Positions 55,836-64,000 of a stretch of 64,000 bases of DNA are shown one piece after another (the first letter of the stretch is position 1; each line of letters starts with the position of its first letter). The stretch is from Klenkia taihuensis. Lineage in GTDB: Bacteria; Actinomycetota; Actinomycetes; Mycobacteriales; Geodermatophilaceae. The translations under genes were made by a program, and so were the position numbers. The notes under the pieces are model-generated. The model was not told the origin of the DNA, made no database searches, and worked only from the letters and a program-made list of their open reading frames with translations. Where the stretch lies: contig NZ_FOMD01000004.1 of NCBI RefSeq assembly GCF_900112525.1, positions 372,001 to 436,000 of the forward strand, written 5' to 3'.

Positions 55836-55852
55836 GGCGGCAGGCCCTAGTT
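55830..55852. terminator. Shared hairpin terminator containing both stop codons
   Basis: AACTAGGGC (55830-55838), 5-nt loop, GCCCTAGTT (55844-55852). The TAG of the LCP gene and that of the LON-domain gene both lie in the stem. Confidence 0.7.
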
Positions 55853-56734
55853 GGGGGTCATGGGCCCGGCGAACTGCTGGATGGGCACCGGCACCGCGCC
55901 GAGCTCGCGCAGCAGGGTGAGCTCCCGGCGCAGCAGCCGGGACTCCGCGGCCAGCCGGCGCCGGGTGGCCGACTCGGCCAGCAGCGCCTGCCGGTCGTCG
56001 GTGGTCAGCAGCGCCGCCGAGGCCACCAGGTAGGACAGCCCGCGGGCATCGTCCCCGACCTGGCGCAGCAGGGCCGCCGCCGCGCCGTCGGAGGTGTCGG
56101 CACCGGGCCCGTCGGCGTCGGAGCCGTCGAGGCCGAGGTCGGCCAGCAGCTCGGCCTCCTCCTCGTCGTCGACCTCCAGCGGCCCGCCGCCGCTGCGCAG
56201 CGCGGCCACCTCGGTCACGTACCGGGCGAACAGCCCGGAGACGCTGCTCACCAGCACGTCCAGCGACCCCCGGGCCACCGACGCGGCGACGTCGTCGTCG
56301 GCGGGGGTGAGCGTGCCGGGCTCGGTGACCAGGCCCTCGGCGTCCCCGGCCGCCTCCTCGGCGGCCTCCTCCTCGCCCAGCCACTCCACCTCGGCCTGCA
56401 GGTAGGGCGGGTCGTCGGCGACGACGACGTCCAGCAGCCGGAACCGGTCGGCGCCCACGGTGACCAGGCGGTAGCCGCCGTCGGCCTGCGGGGTCACCGC
56501 GCGCAGCACGGCGGTGCAGCCGACGTCGAACAGCGCCTCGGCCGGCGCGACCCGCTCGACCTCCCAGCCCTGCCGGATGGCGACCACGCCGAAGGACCGC
56601 GGCCCGCTGCCCTCGGGCCGGGCGACCAGGTCGGCGACCAGCCGCCGGTACCGGGGCTCGAAGATCTGCAGGGGCAGCACGACGCCCGGGAACAGGGGGC
56701 TCCCCAGGGGGAACAACGGGATCAGCTCGCCCAC
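55847..56734 (-). CDS. LON substrate-binding-domain protein
   Basis: 295 residues. Stand-alone N-terminal domain of Lon: [31 protein letters not shown], then [12 protein letters not shown] and [11 protein letters not shown]. No AAA or protease domain. An acidic Glu/Asp-rich stretch (about 140-160, 200-230) precedes a C-terminal helical part. Function unknown; perhaps a substrate adaptor. GTG 56734 is 7 nt after TAGGGT (56747-56742). Confidence 0.87.
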   Translation of the reverse strand: MGELIPLFPLGSPLFPGVVLPLQIFEPRYRRLVADLVARPEGSGPRSFGVVAIRQGWEVERVAPAEALFDVGCTAVLRAVTPQADGGYRLVTVGADRFRLLDVVVADDPPYLQAEVEWLGEEEAAEEAAGDAEGLVTEPGTLTPADDDVAASVARGSLDVLVSSVSGLFARYVTEVAALRSGGGPLEVDDEEEAELLADLGLDGSDADGPGADTSDGAAAALLRQVGDDARGLSYLVASAALLTTDDRQALLAESATRRRLAAESRLLRRELTLLRELGAVPVPIQQFAGPMTPN

Positions 56735-56741
56735 GGCCCGA

Positions 56742-56747
56742 ACCCTA
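56742..56747 (-). promoter_or_regulatory. Leaderless -10 box of the LON-domain gene (TAGGGT)
   Basis: TAGGGT on the minus strand ends 7 nt before GTG 56734. Confidence 0.5.
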
Positions 56748-56783
56748 CGGGGGACGGCGGACACCGGCCCACCGCCGCGCAAC

Positions 56784-56789
56784 TACCCT
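56784..56789 (+). promoter_or_regulatory. Candidate -10 box of hisD (TACCCT)
   Basis: TACCCT, about 57 nt before GTG 56846, leaves a leader with AGGAGG (56835-56840), 5 nt before the start. Confidence 0.45.
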
Positions 56790-56845
56790 GGACGGGTCGC
56801 ACCGTCTGCTCCGCACCGTCCCGCCCACCGCCCCAGGAGGCACCC

Positions 56846-58147
56846 GTGCTCGCCCGCATCGACCTGCGTGGATCCCGGCTGCCGGGGGTGCGTGAGCTCA
56901 CCGGGCTGCTGCCGCGGGCCGGCACCGACATCGACAGCGTGCTGGCCACCGTCCGGCCGATCTGCGAGGACGTGCGCGAGCGCGGCGCCGAGGCCGTCCG
57001 CGAGATCACCGCCCGGTTCGACGGGGTGGACGCCGAGGACTTCGCCGTCCCGCAGGCCGCCCTCGACGACGCGCTGGCCTCGATCGACCCCGCGCTGCGC
57101 GAGGCGCTGGAGGAGGCGGTGTCCCGGGTGCGGAAGGTGCACGCCGACCAGCGGCGCACCGACGTCACCACCGAGGTCGTCCCCGGCGGCACGGTCACCG
57201 AGCGCTGGGTCCCGGTGCGCCGCGTGGGCCTCTACGTGCCCGGCGGCCTGGCCCCGCTGCTGTCCAGCGTGGTCATGAACGTCGTCCCCGCCCAGCTGGC
57301 CGGTGTGGAGTCCATCGCCGTGGCCACCCCGCCGCAGCGGGACAACGGCGGCCTGCCCGACCGCGGCGTGCTGGCCGCCTGCGCGCTGCTCGGCGTCACC
57401 GAGGTCTACGCCGTCGGCGGCGCCCAGGCGATCGCGGTGTTCGGCTACGGCGCCGGGTCCTGCGAGCCGGTCGACATGGTCACCGGCCCGGGCAACGTCT
57501 ACGTCACCGCGGCCAAGCGGCTGCTGCGCGGCCTCATCGGCATCGACAGCGAGGCCGGCCCCACCGAGGTCGCGATCCTCGCCGACGACACCGCCGACCC
57601 GGTGCACGTCGCCGCCGACCTGATCAGCCAGGCCGAGCACGACCCGCTGGCCGGCGCGGTGCTGGTGACCACCAGCGAGCAGTTGGCCGACGCGGTCACC
57701 GCCCTGCTGCCCGAGCAGGTCGCGGCCACCAAGCACAGCGACCGGATCACCACCGCGCTGGGCGGGTCGCAGTCCGGCGTCGTGCTGGTCGACGACCTCG
57801 ACGCCGGCCTCGCCGTGGTCGACGCCTACGCCGCCGAGCACCTGGAGATCCAGACCCGGGACGCCCGCGAGGTCGCCCTGCGGGTGCGCAACGCCGGCGC
57901 GGTGTTCGTCGGCGCGTGGTCCCCGGTCAGCCTCGGCGACTACGCCGCGGGCTCCAACCACGTGCTGCCCACCGGCGGCTGCGCCCGGCACTCCAGCGGC
58001 CTGTCGGTGCAGACCTTCCTGCGCGGCATCCACCTCGTCGACTACGACGAGCAGGCCCTGGCCGGGGTCGCCCGGCACGTCGACGTGCTCGCCCACGCGG
58101 AGGACCTGCCCGCGCACGCGGCCGCCGTCGCCGTCCGCCAGCGGTGA
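56846..58147 (+). CDS. hisD: Histidinol dehydrogenase
   Basis: 433 residues. Catalyses the last two oxidations of histidine synthesis. [34 protein letters not shown] and [18 protein letters not shown] bind [12 protein letters not shown] and SNHVLPTGG hold catalytic His and Glu residues. Zinc enzyme. Strong AGGAGG 5 nt upstream. First gene of the operon hisD-hisC-hisB; the stop overlaps hisC (GTGA). Confidence 0.96.
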   Translation: MLARIDLRGSRLPGVRELTGLLPRAGTDIDSVLATVRPICEDVRERGAEAVREITARFDGVDAEDFAVPQAALDDALASIDPALREALEEAVSRVRKVHADQRRTDVTTEVVPGGTVTERWVPVRRVGLYVPGGLAPLLSSVVMNVVPAQLAGVESIAVATPPQRDNGGLPDRGVLAACALLGVTEVYAVGGAQAIAVFGYGAGSCEPVDMVTGPGNVYVTAAKRLLRGLIGIDSEAGPTEVAILADDTADPVHVAADLISQAEHDPLAGAVLVTTSEQLADAVTALLPEQVAATKHSDRITTALGGSQSGVVLVDDLDAGLAVVDAYAAEHLEIQTRDAREVALRVRNAGAVFVGAWSPVSLGDYAAGSNHVLPTGGCARHSSGLSVQTFLRGIHLVDYDEQALAGVARHVDVLAHAEDLPAHAAAVAVRQR

Positions 58148-59247
58148 CCGCCCTCCCGCTGCGGCCGGAGCTGCAGGGCCGCTCGCCCTACGGCGCGCCC
58201 CAGGTGCCGGCCCGGTACCGGCTGAACACGAACGAGAACCCGCACCCGCTGCCCGACGAGCTGCTCGCCGACCTCGGCGCCGCGCTCGGCGCGGCCGCGG
58301 TGGAGCTCAACCGGTACCCCGACCGGGACGCCGTGGCCCTGCGCACCGACCTCGCCGCCTACCTCTCCCGCTCCGGGACGGCGGTGACGGCGGCGCAGGT
58401 GTGGGCGGCCAACGGCTCCAACGAGATCCTGCAGCAGCTCTCGCAGGCCTTCGTCGGCGCCGGGCGCACCGCGCTGGGCTTCACGCCGTCCTACTCGATG
58501 CACCCGCTGATCACCGCGGCCACCGGCGGCACCTTCGTCGACGGCCACCGGCGGGCGGACTTCACCATCGACGTCGAGGCCGCCGTCGCCCAGGTCCGGG
58601 ACGTGCGCCCCGACCTGGTGTTCGTCACCAGCCCGAACAACCCCACCGGGACGGCGGTGGCGCTGGAGACGGTCACCGCGCTGCACGACGCCGTCGACGG
58701 CGTGGTCGTGGTCGACGAGGCCTACGCCGAGTTCGCCCGCCCCGGGACGCCGTCGGCCCTCACCCTGCTCGAGGGGCGGCCCCGGCTGGTGGTCAGCCGC
58801 ACGATGAGCAAGGCGTTCGGCATGGCCGGGCTGCGGCTGGGCTACCTGGCCGCCGACCCCGCCGTCGTCGACGCCCTGCAGCTGGTCCGGCTGCCCTACC
58901 ACCTGTCCAGCCTCACCCAGGCCGCCGCGCGCACCGCGCTGGCGCACACCGACGCGCTGCTGGCCACCGTCGACGCGGTCAAGCACGAGCGGGACCGGAT
59001 CGTGGCCGCGCTGCCCGGCCTCGGGCTGACCAGCGTGCCCAGCGACGCGAACTTCGTGCTGTTCGGCGGGTTCGCCGACGCCCCCGCCGTCTGGCAGGCC
59101 CTGCTCGACCGCGGCGTGCTGGTCCGGGACGTCGGCCTGCCCGGCTGGTTGCGGGTCACCGCCGGTACGCCTGAGGAGACCGACGCCTTCCTCACCGCCC
59201 TGGGTGAGGTCGTCGCACCGGCCCACCTGGGAGGATGGGCGCCATGA
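58144..59247 (+). CDS. hisC: Histidinol-phosphate aminotransferase
   Basis: 367 residues. Class I/II PLP aminotransferase. [10 protein letters not shown] at the start, [17 protein letters not shown] and DEAYAEF (PLP Asp/Tyr), then [17 protein letters not shown] with the PLP-binding Lys. Length normal. GTGA overlap with hisD and ATGA overlap with hisB. Confidence 0.96.
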   Translation: MTALPLRPELQGRSPYGAPQVPARYRLNTNENPHPLPDELLADLGAALGAAAVELNRYPDRDAVALRTDLAAYLSRSGTAVTAAQVWAANGSNEILQQLSQAFVGAGRTALGFTPSYSMHPLITAATGGTFVDGHRRADFTIDVEAAVAQVRDVRPDLVFVTSPNNPTGTAVALETVTALHDAVDGVVVVDEAYAEFARPGTPSALTLLEGRPRLVVSRTMSKAFGMAGLRLGYLAADPAVVDALQLVRLPYHLSSLTQAAARTALAHTDALLATVDAVKHERDRIVAALPGLGLTSVPSDANFVLFGGFADAPAVWQALLDRGVLVRDVGLPGWLRVTAGTPEETDAFLTALGEVVAPAHLGGWAP

Positions 59248-59840
59248 GCCGCACCGCCCGCGTCGAGCGCACCACCAACGAGACGGAGCTGGTCGTCGAG
59301 GTCGACCTCGACGGCACCGGCACCAGCTCGATCTCCACCGGGGTCGGCTTCTACGACCACATGCTCACCGCGCTGAGCAAGCACAGCGGCATCGACCTGC
59401 GGGTGCAGGCCGACGGCGACCTGCACATCGACGCCCACCACACCGTCGAGGACGTCGCCATCGCGCTGGGGCAGGCCTTCGCCGAGGCGCTCGGGGACAA
59501 GAAGGGCATCACCCGCTACGGCGACGCGACCATCCCGATGGACGAGGTGCTGGTGCAGGCCGCCGTCGACCTGTCCGGCCGGCCGTACTTCGTGCACGCC
59601 GAGCCCGAGACCATGACGCCGATCATCGGCCCGGACTACCCGACGTCGCTGACCAAGCACGTGCTGGAGAGCTTCGCGTTCAACGCCCGCATCTCGCTGC
59701 ACGTGCGGGTGCTCTACGCCGGCCGGGACGCCCACCACATCGTCGAGGGCCAGTTCAAGGCGCTGGCCCGGGCGCTGCGCACCGCCGTCGCGCTCGACCC
59801 CCGCGTCACCGACGTGCCCTCCACCAAGGGCGCGCTGTAA
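59244..59840 (+). CDS. hisB: Imidazoleglycerol-phosphate dehydratase
   Basis: 198 residues. Monofunctional dehydratase, without the phosphatase domain found in E. coli. Mn-binding motifs: [29 protein letters not shown] and [20 protein letters not shown] 59244 is the ATGA overlap with hisC; ATG 59235 would add three residues. GGGAGGAT lies before it. Confidence 0.95.
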   Translation: MSRTARVERTTNETELVVEVDLDGTGTSSISTGVGFYDHMLTALSKHSGIDLRVQADGDLHIDAHHTVEDVAIALGQAFAEALGDKKGITRYGDATIPMDEVLVQAAVDLSGRPYFVHAEPETMTPIIGPDYPTSLTKHVLESFAFNARISLHVRVLYAGRDAHHIVEGQFKALARALRTAVALDPRVTDVPSTKGAL

Positions 59841-59843
59841 CCG

Positions 59844-60017
59844 GTGGGCCTCGCCTCCGGGCTCGTCGCCATCGGGCTGTTCCTGCTGGGCGGTGCGTTC
59901 TCCATCTTCCGGGCCGACCACCCCGAGAAGGGCCGGACGACCGGCCAGGTCGTGTTCGCCGGCCTCCTGGTGCTGGCCGCCGCGCTGGCGATCGCCTCGG
60001 GGGTCCTCAGGTTCTGA
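59844..60017 (+). CDS. Small two-helix membrane protein after hisB
   Basis: 57 residues. GLASGLVAIGLFLLGGAFS and VVFAGLLVLAAALAIASGVL form two transmembrane helices around a charged loop (RADHPEKGRTTGQ). GTG 59844 is 3 nt after the hisB stop. A short membrane protein in this place occurs in other actinobacterial his operons (from memory). Function unknown. Its 3' end overlaps that of the convergent merR gene by 11 bp. Confidence 0.75.
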   Translation: MGLASGLVAIGLFLLGGAFSIFRADHPEKGRTTGQVVFAGLLVLAAALAIASGVLRF

Positions 60018-60354
60018 GCCGGCCGGCGAACGCCTCGGCGGTGGCCAGCTGCGCCCGCAGCGCGACGACCCGCTCGGCGGCGGCCTCCCGGTAGTGCGCC
60101 AGCCGCTCCGCCGGGCCGCCGTCGGCCAGCGCGGTCAGCAGCTCGCGCATCTCCTCCAGGGAGAACCCGAGCGGCTTCATCTGCATGATCACCCGCAGCC
60201 GCTCGACGTCGTCCTCGGTGTAGAGCCGGAAGCCGCCGTCGCTGCGGGCCGAGGGGACGGCCAGGCCGACCTCCTCGTAGTACCGGATGGTGCGCAGGCT
60301 CAGCCCGATCCGGTCGGCGACCTCGCCGATCTGCAGCATCCCGTGCGCGCCCAT
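60007..60354 (-). CDS. MerR-family regulator
   Basis: 115 residues. Winged helix-turn-helix LQIGEVADRIGLSLRTIRYYEEVGLAVPSARSDGGFRLY, then the dimer helix (DVERLRVIMQMKPLGFSLEEMREL). No cysteine effector site is seen, so the inducer is unknown. ATG 60354 lies 5 nt past the sulP stop; ATG 60339 would also fit. The sulP promoter carries a long dyad, probably this protein's operator. Confidence 0.88.
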   Translation of the reverse strand: MGAHGMLQIGEVADRIGLSLRTIRYYEEVGLAVPSARSDGGFRLYTEDDVERLRVIMQMKPLGFSLEEMRELLTALADGGPAERLAHYREAAAERVVALRAQLATAEAFAGRLRT

Positions 60355-60359
60355 GCGGC

Positions 60360-61835
60360 TCAGTGTCCGCCGCCCAGGGTGCCGGCCATCCGGCGGTGCC
60401 AGTGCCCGGCGTCCCCGGTGAGGCCGACCAGCTCGACCGCGGTGCCGCGGGCGGCGTACCGGTGCTCGACGGCGTCCAGCGCGGCCACCGACGAGGCGTC
60501 CCACACCTGGGCCGCGGACAGGTCGACGACGACGCGCGGCGGGTCGCCCGCGTAGTCGAAGCGGTGCACCAGGTCGTCGCTGGAGGCGAAGAACAGCGCG
60601 CCGCTGACCCGGTAGGTGCGCACGCCGTCCGCCACCGGACCGGGGACGACGGAGACCAGGTGGGCGACCCGGCGGGCGAAGAGCACGCAGGCGGTGAGCA
60701 CCCCGACGCCGACCCCGATGGCCAGGTTGTCGGTGGCCACGACGACCGCGACGGTCACCAGCATCACCGCGCTCTCGCTGCGCGGCATCCGGCGCAGGGT
60801 GCGCAGCGAGTGCCAGTCGAAGGTGGCGATCGAGACGAACACCATGACCGCGACCAGCGCCGCCATCGGGATGACCGCGACGACGTCGCCGAGCGCGACC
60901 ACCAGCACGAGCAGGAACACCCCGGCCAGGAACGTGGACACCCGCGTCCGCGCCCCGGACCGGACGTTGATCATGGTCTGGCCGATCATCGCGCAGCCGC
61001 CCATCCCGCCGAAGGCGCCGGTGACGACGTTGGCCACGCCCTGGCCCACCGACTCGCGGCGCTTGGAGGACCGGGTGCCGGTCAGGTCGTCGACCAGGGT
61101 GGCGGTCATCAGCGACTCCAGCAGGCCCACCGCGGCCAGCCCGAGGGCGTAGGGCAGCACGATCCGCAGCGTCTCGAGGGTCAGCGGGACGTCGGGCCAC
61201 AGCAGGGTGGGCAGGCTGTCGGGCAGGGCGCCCTGGTCGCCCACGGTGGGCACGTCGACCCCGGCCACGACGGCGACGGCGGTCAGCACGACGATGGCGA
61301 CCAGCGGCGCCGGGACGGCGGTGGTCAGCCGGGGGAGGCCGACGATGATCGCCAGGCCGGCGGCGGCCATCGGGTAGACCAGCCAGGGGACGTCGACCAG
61401 CTGCGGCACCTGGGCGACGAAGATCAGGATGGCCAGCGCGTTGACGAACCCGACCATCACGCTGCGCGGGACGAACCGCATCAGCCGGGCGACGCCGAGC
61501 AGGCCCAGCGCGATCTGCAGCACCCCGCCCAGCAGCACCGCGGCGACCAGGTAGGGCAGCCCGTGCTCGGCGACGAGCGGGGCGACCACGAGGGCGATCG
61601 CGCCGGTGGCGGCGGAGACCATCGCGGGCCGGCCGCCGACGACGGCGATGGTCACCGCCATGGTGAAGCTGGCGAACAACCCGACGCGCGGGTCGACCCC
61701 GGCGATGATCGAGAAGCTGATCGCCTCGGGGATGAGGGCGAGGGCGACGACCAGGCCGGCGAGGACCTCGGTGCGCAGGGTGCGGGGGTCGCGCAGGGCC
61801 GTGGTCCAGCCGGGCGCACGCAGGGCAGACGTCAT
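60360..61835 (-). CDS. SulP/SLC26-family anion transporter
   Basis: 491 residues. About eleven transmembrane helices and a C-terminal STAS domain ([40 protein letters not shown]). [21 protein letters not shown] is the SulP signature, and [23 protein letters not shown] is conserved. May import bicarbonate or sulfate; substrate not deducible. Forms an operon with the MerR gene. The pair lies inverted in the his region. Confidence 0.9.
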   Translation of the reverse strand: MTSALRAPGWTTALRDPRTLRTEVLAGLVVALALIPEAISFSIIAGVDPRVGLFASFTMAVTIAVVGGRPAMVSAATGAIALVVAPLVAEHGLPYLVAAVLLGGVLQIALGLLGVARLMRFVPRSVMVGFVNALAILIFVAQVPQLVDVPWLVYPMAAAGLAIIVGLPRLTTAVPAPLVAIVVLTAVAVVAGVDVPTVGDQGALPDSLPTLLWPDVPLTLETLRIVLPYALGLAAVGLLESLMTATLVDDLTGTRSSKRRESVGQGVANVVTGAFGGMGGCAMIGQTMINVRSGARTRVSTFLAGVFLLVLVVALGDVVAVIPMAALVAVMVFVSIATFDWHSLRTLRRMPRSESAVMLVTVAVVVATDNLAIGVGVGVLTACVLFARRVAHLVSVVPGPVADGVRTYRVSGALFFASSDDLVHRFDYAGDPPRVVVDLSAAQVWDASSVAALDAVEHRYAARGTAVELVGLTGDAGHWHRRMAGTLGGGH

Positions 61836-61892
61836 CGTTCCGTTCCGCAGGTGGGGGAGGGGGCCGCTCCGCCGCGCTGCGGGGCCGGGACG

Positions 61893-61920
61893 AACCCTAC
61901 CCTCACGTGAGGGAAGGGTT
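61893..61920. promoter_or_regulatory. MerR-type dyad operator before sulP
   Basis: A 28-bp dyad with one mismatch pair; half-sites AACCCTACCCTCAC and GTGAGGGAAGGGTT. It covers a minus-strand TAGGGT (61899-61894) and the region towards -35, as MerR-type activators do. Confidence 0.7.
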
Positions 61921-61954
61921 CACCGAGGGCCGGTGGTCGGTGGCGGGCGCTGGG

Positions 61955-61960
61955 TAGCGT
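61955..61960 (+). promoter_or_regulatory. Leaderless -10 box of hisH (TAGCGT)
   Basis: TAGCGT ends 7 nt before GTG 61968. It would give hisH its own transcript, separate from hisDCB. Confidence 0.5.
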
Positions 61961-61967
61961 TGGCCGG

Positions 61968-62603
61968 GTGAAGAAGGTCGTCGTCCTGGACTACGGATCG
62001 GGCAACCTCCGCTCGGTCGAGCGCGCCGTCGCCCGGGTGGGTGCCGACGTCGAGGTGACCGCCGACCCGCACGCCGCGCTCGAGGCCGACGGCCTCGTCG
62101 TCCCCGGGGTCGGCGCGTTCGCGGCCTGCATGACCGGCCTGCGCGCGGTCGACGGGCCGCGGATCATCGGCAAGCGGCTGGCCGGTGGCCGGCCGGTGCT
62201 GGGCATCTGCGTGGGCATGCAGGTGCTCTTCGACCGCGGCATCGAGCACGGCTACGACGCCGAGGGCTGCGCCGAGTGGCCGGGGACCGTCGAGGAGCTG
62301 CACGCCCCGGTGCTGCCGCACATGGGCTGGAACACCGTCGAGGCCGCGGCGGGCAGCGAGCTGTTCGCCGGCATCGAGGACCAGCGCTTCTACTTCGTGC
62401 ACTCCTACGGGGTGCGCGACTTCCCGCTCGGCCGCGACGGCACCGGCCCGCTGAAGCCGCCGGCGGTGACCTGGGCCGAGCACGGCGACCGGTTCGTCGC
62501 CGCGGTGGAGAACGGGGCGCTCAAGGCCACCCAGTTCCACCCGGAGAAGTCCGGGGACGCCGGGGCGGCGCTGCTCACCAACTGGCTGCGCACCCTCGAC
62601 TGA
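61968..62603 (+). CDS. hisH: Imidazole glycerol phosphate synthase, glutaminase subunit
   Basis: 211 residues. Class I glutamine amidotransferase that feeds ammonia to His[16 protein letters not shown] at the start; nucleophile Cys81 in [10 protein letters not shown]; His191 and Glu193 in QFHPEKSG. All catalytic residues are present. No hisA/priA or hisF follows; the next gene is on the other strand, 3 nt away. Confidence 0.96.
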   Translation: MKKVVVLDYGSGNLRSVERAVARVGADVEVTADPHAALEADGLVVPGVGAFAACMTGLRAVDGPRIIGKRLAGGRPVLGICVGMQVLFDRGIEHGYDAEGCAEWPGTVEELHAPVLPHMGWNTVEAAAGSELFAGIEDQRFYFVHSYGVRDFPLGRDGTGPLKPPAVTWAEHGDRFVAAVENGALKATQFHPEKSGDAGAALLTNWLRTLD

Positions 62604-62606
62604 GGC

Positions 62607-63653
62607 TCACTGCAGCGGGAAGGGCGGCTGCAGCCACCAGGGGGAGTCGAGCACCTCGACCCGGTCCACCCACTTGACCCACCACACGCCGCGCCGTCCC
62701 GGGGCGACCAGCCGCACCGGGGCGCCGTGGCCGGGGGACAGCGGCCGGCCGGCGGCGTGCGTGGCCAGCAGGGTGCCGCCGGCGTCGCGCAGCGGGACCC
62801 GCCGGGAGAAGCCGGTCACCGAGGTGACGAGCAGGCACTGCGCCCCGTCGACCGCGCCGAGGTGGTCGGTGACCAGCCGGGCCAGCGTGGTGCCGCGCCA
62901 GTCCTGGTCGGCGTACCAGCCGCCGGTGCAGTCCAGCCGGGCCCGCACCGCGTCGCCGCGGTCGAGGTCGGCCACGGGGACGACGACCTCCCGCCCGCCG
63001 CCGGTGAGCGTGACCGAGGTGCCGACGGCGTCGGGGACGGTGTCCGAGGCCCACTGGGTGACCGGCATGGCGGTCGGGTCGTCGGTGCCGCGCTCGTGGG
63101 AGCCGGTGCCGCTGCGCCGGGCCCCGGGTGCGCCGGTGACCCGCCAGACGCCCTCGGTCAGGGCCCACAGGGCCAGCGAGCCGCCGGCCAGCGCGCCGGT
63201 GCCCAGCAGCGTGCGGCGGGACAGGTCGACCCGGCGCGGCCGCTGGTGCCGGCCCCAGGTGTGCGCGACGAGGGCGAGGACCAGCACGACCGCCGCGCCC
63301 ACGTGCACCTGCAGGGCGGCGACCGGCGTCCCCGAGGTGGCCCAGATGCCGGCCGCGCCGGCGGCGTGCAGCACGCCGCTGAGCACGCAGACCGCGACGA
63401 GACCGGTCAGCCAGTAGGCGGCGGACGGGGCGCGCAGCTGCGGCGGCTTGGCCCGCGCCCGGCGGACGACGACGGTCTTCCACGGCACCAGCAGCAGCAG
63501 ACCCAGCCCGGCTGCGCCGTGCGCGACCGCGACCACCCGGCCGGCCAGCGGGGTGCCGACGGCGAACCCGAGCACCCCGGTGCCGCCGGCGAGCAGCAGG
63601 AGCCCGAGCAGGGCCAGGTTGGACCGGCGTCCCGCCCGCTGCAGCCCCCGCAC
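62607..63653 (-). CDS. Molybdopterin-dependent (sulfite-oxidase-like) membrane protein
   Basis: 348 residues. Four transmembrane helices at the N-terminus (about 12-32, 35-55, 77-97, 110-132) and possibly one more, then a sulfite-oxidase-type molybdopterin domain (RLDCTGGWYADQDWRGTTLARLVTDHL, GHGAPVRLVAPGRRGVWWVKWVDRVEV). The Cys in DCTGGW is the expected molybdenum ligand. Known relatives with such membrane parts are poorly studied. Convergent with hisH; four nt downstream of a nitroreductase gene. Confidence 0.85.
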   Translation of the reverse strand: MRGLQRAGRRSNLALLGLLLLAGGTGVLGFAVGTPLAGRVVAVAHGAAGLGLLLLVPWKTVVVRRARAKPPQLRAPSAAYWLTGLVAVCVLSGVLHAAGAAGIWATSGTPVAALQVHVGAAVVLVLALVAHTWGRHQRPRRVDLSRRTLLGTGALAGGSLALWALTEGVWRVTGAPGARRSGTGSHERGTDDPTAMPVTQWASDTVPDAVGTSVTLTGGGREVVVPVADLDRGDAVRARLDCTGGWYADQDWRGTTLARLVTDHLGAVDGAQCLLVTSVTGFSRRVPLRDAGGTLLATHAAGRPLSPGHGAPVRLVAPGRRGVWWVKWVDRVEVLDSPWWLQPPFPLQ

Positions 63654-63657
63654 GGGT

Positions 63658-64000
63658 TCAGTGTGCGCCGGTGGCGCCCCAGTGCCCGCGGTGCACGACC
63701 TCGTCGACCCCGCGCCGTCCCCGGCGCAGCGACGGGGAGCGCCTGTCCTCGGTGCCGGGGTAGCCGACGGACACGCAGCCGACCGGCCGGTACCCGTCGG
63801 GGACGCCGAAGGCCTGCCGCAGCGCGGGCACCCGCTCGGGCGGGACGCCGAAGAAGCAGGCGCCCAGGCCCTCGTCGACGGCGGTCAGCAGCACCAGGAG
63901 CGAGGCCATGCCGGTGTCGACGTCCCAGTAGGGCACCGGCCAGCGGGCCTCGTCGCGGTCGGTCCAGCCCTTGTCGGGCTCGGCGTAGCGGTCCAGGTAG
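63658..64000 (-). CDS. Nitroreductase family protein, 5' end cut by window edge
   Basis: The visible 114 residues form the C-terminal half: YWDVDTGMASLLVLLTAVDEGLGACFFG and VPDGYRPVGCVSVGYPG are typical of the FMN-dependent nitroreductase family. Substrate unknown. Its stop is four nt from the start of the molybdopterin gene, so the two are cotranscribed. Confidence 0.85.
   Translation of the reverse strand, partial: YLDRYAEPDKGWTDRDEARWPVPYWDVDTGMASLLVLLTAVDEGLGACFFGVPPERVPALRQAFGVPDGYRPVGCVSVGYPGTEDRRSPSLRRGRRGVDEVVHRGHWGATGAH

Noticed and set aside
1-64000. tRNA, rRNA, riboswitch or insertion-sequence features
   Set aside because: I looked for cloverleaf arms, rRNA core sequences, transposase motifs and terminal inverted repeats by eye and found none that hold up; a covariance-model scan would be decisive.

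Overview
The window is a high-GC actinobacterial chromosome segment. Most genes (about 43 of 59) start with GTG, neighbours are often coupled through GTGA or ATGA overlaps, and MurE carries the DNPR signature of meso-diaminopimelate addition. The division cluster lacks ftsA and includes sepF and divIVA/wag31. Gene content and order resemble Geodermatophilaceae (Modestobacter, Blastococcus, Geodermatophilus); that family assignment is inference. I saw no rRNA, tRNA, CRISPR array, insertion sequence or prophage.

Layout. 1-12.8 kb is an accessory region. It holds a truncated POT peptide transporter, a DUF6504-HEPN pair behind two LexA (SOS) boxes, two methyltransferases, a phosphodiesterase with a thioredoxin-like ferredoxin, and a JmjC oxygenase with a sucrase/ferredoxin-like protein. 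It continues with a small protein made of three 24-residue repeats and a four-gene cassette (acyl-CoA dehydrogenase, PIG-L deacetylase, NodS-like methyltransferase, glycosyltransferase). It ends with dinB under a near-ideal LexA palindrome and a DUF3040 membrane protein. 12.8-17.5 kb, minus strand, is moxR-DUF58-transglutaminase. 17.5-38.1 kb is the dcw cluster: mraZ, rsmH, ftsL, ftsI, murE, murF, mraY, murD, ftsW, murG, murC, ftsQ, an AhpD-like gene, ftsZ, pgeF, a yggS-type PLP protein, sepF, a YggT protein and divIVA. A periodic MraZ operator lies in front of it. 38.1-56.8 kb has a membrane protein, ileS (with a GTHH active-site motif), a cation/proton antiporter, a divergent TetR/MFS pair, mqo, lspA, rluD, a CPBP protease, dnaE, a DUF2567 protein, an LCP ligase and a LON-domain protein. 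56.8-62.6 kb is hisDCB plus a small membrane protein, then an inverted sulP-merR pair, then hisH alone. The window ends in a SoxYZ/sulfite-oxidase-type molybdopterin protein and a truncated nitroreductase.

How it works together. The dcw block supplies the cytoplasmic steps of peptidoglycan synthesis (MurC-F, MraY, MurG), the septal synthase pair (FtsW/FtsI with FtsL/FtsQ), the Z ring and its membrane anchor (FtsZ, SepF) and polar growth (DivIVA). A pattern that runs through the whole window is a TANNNT-like -10 box 6-8 nt before a start codon, which predicts leaderless mRNAs for about a dozen genes, including murE, murG, lspA, rluD, moxR, tetR and hisH. SOS control is visible at two loci 10 kb apart.
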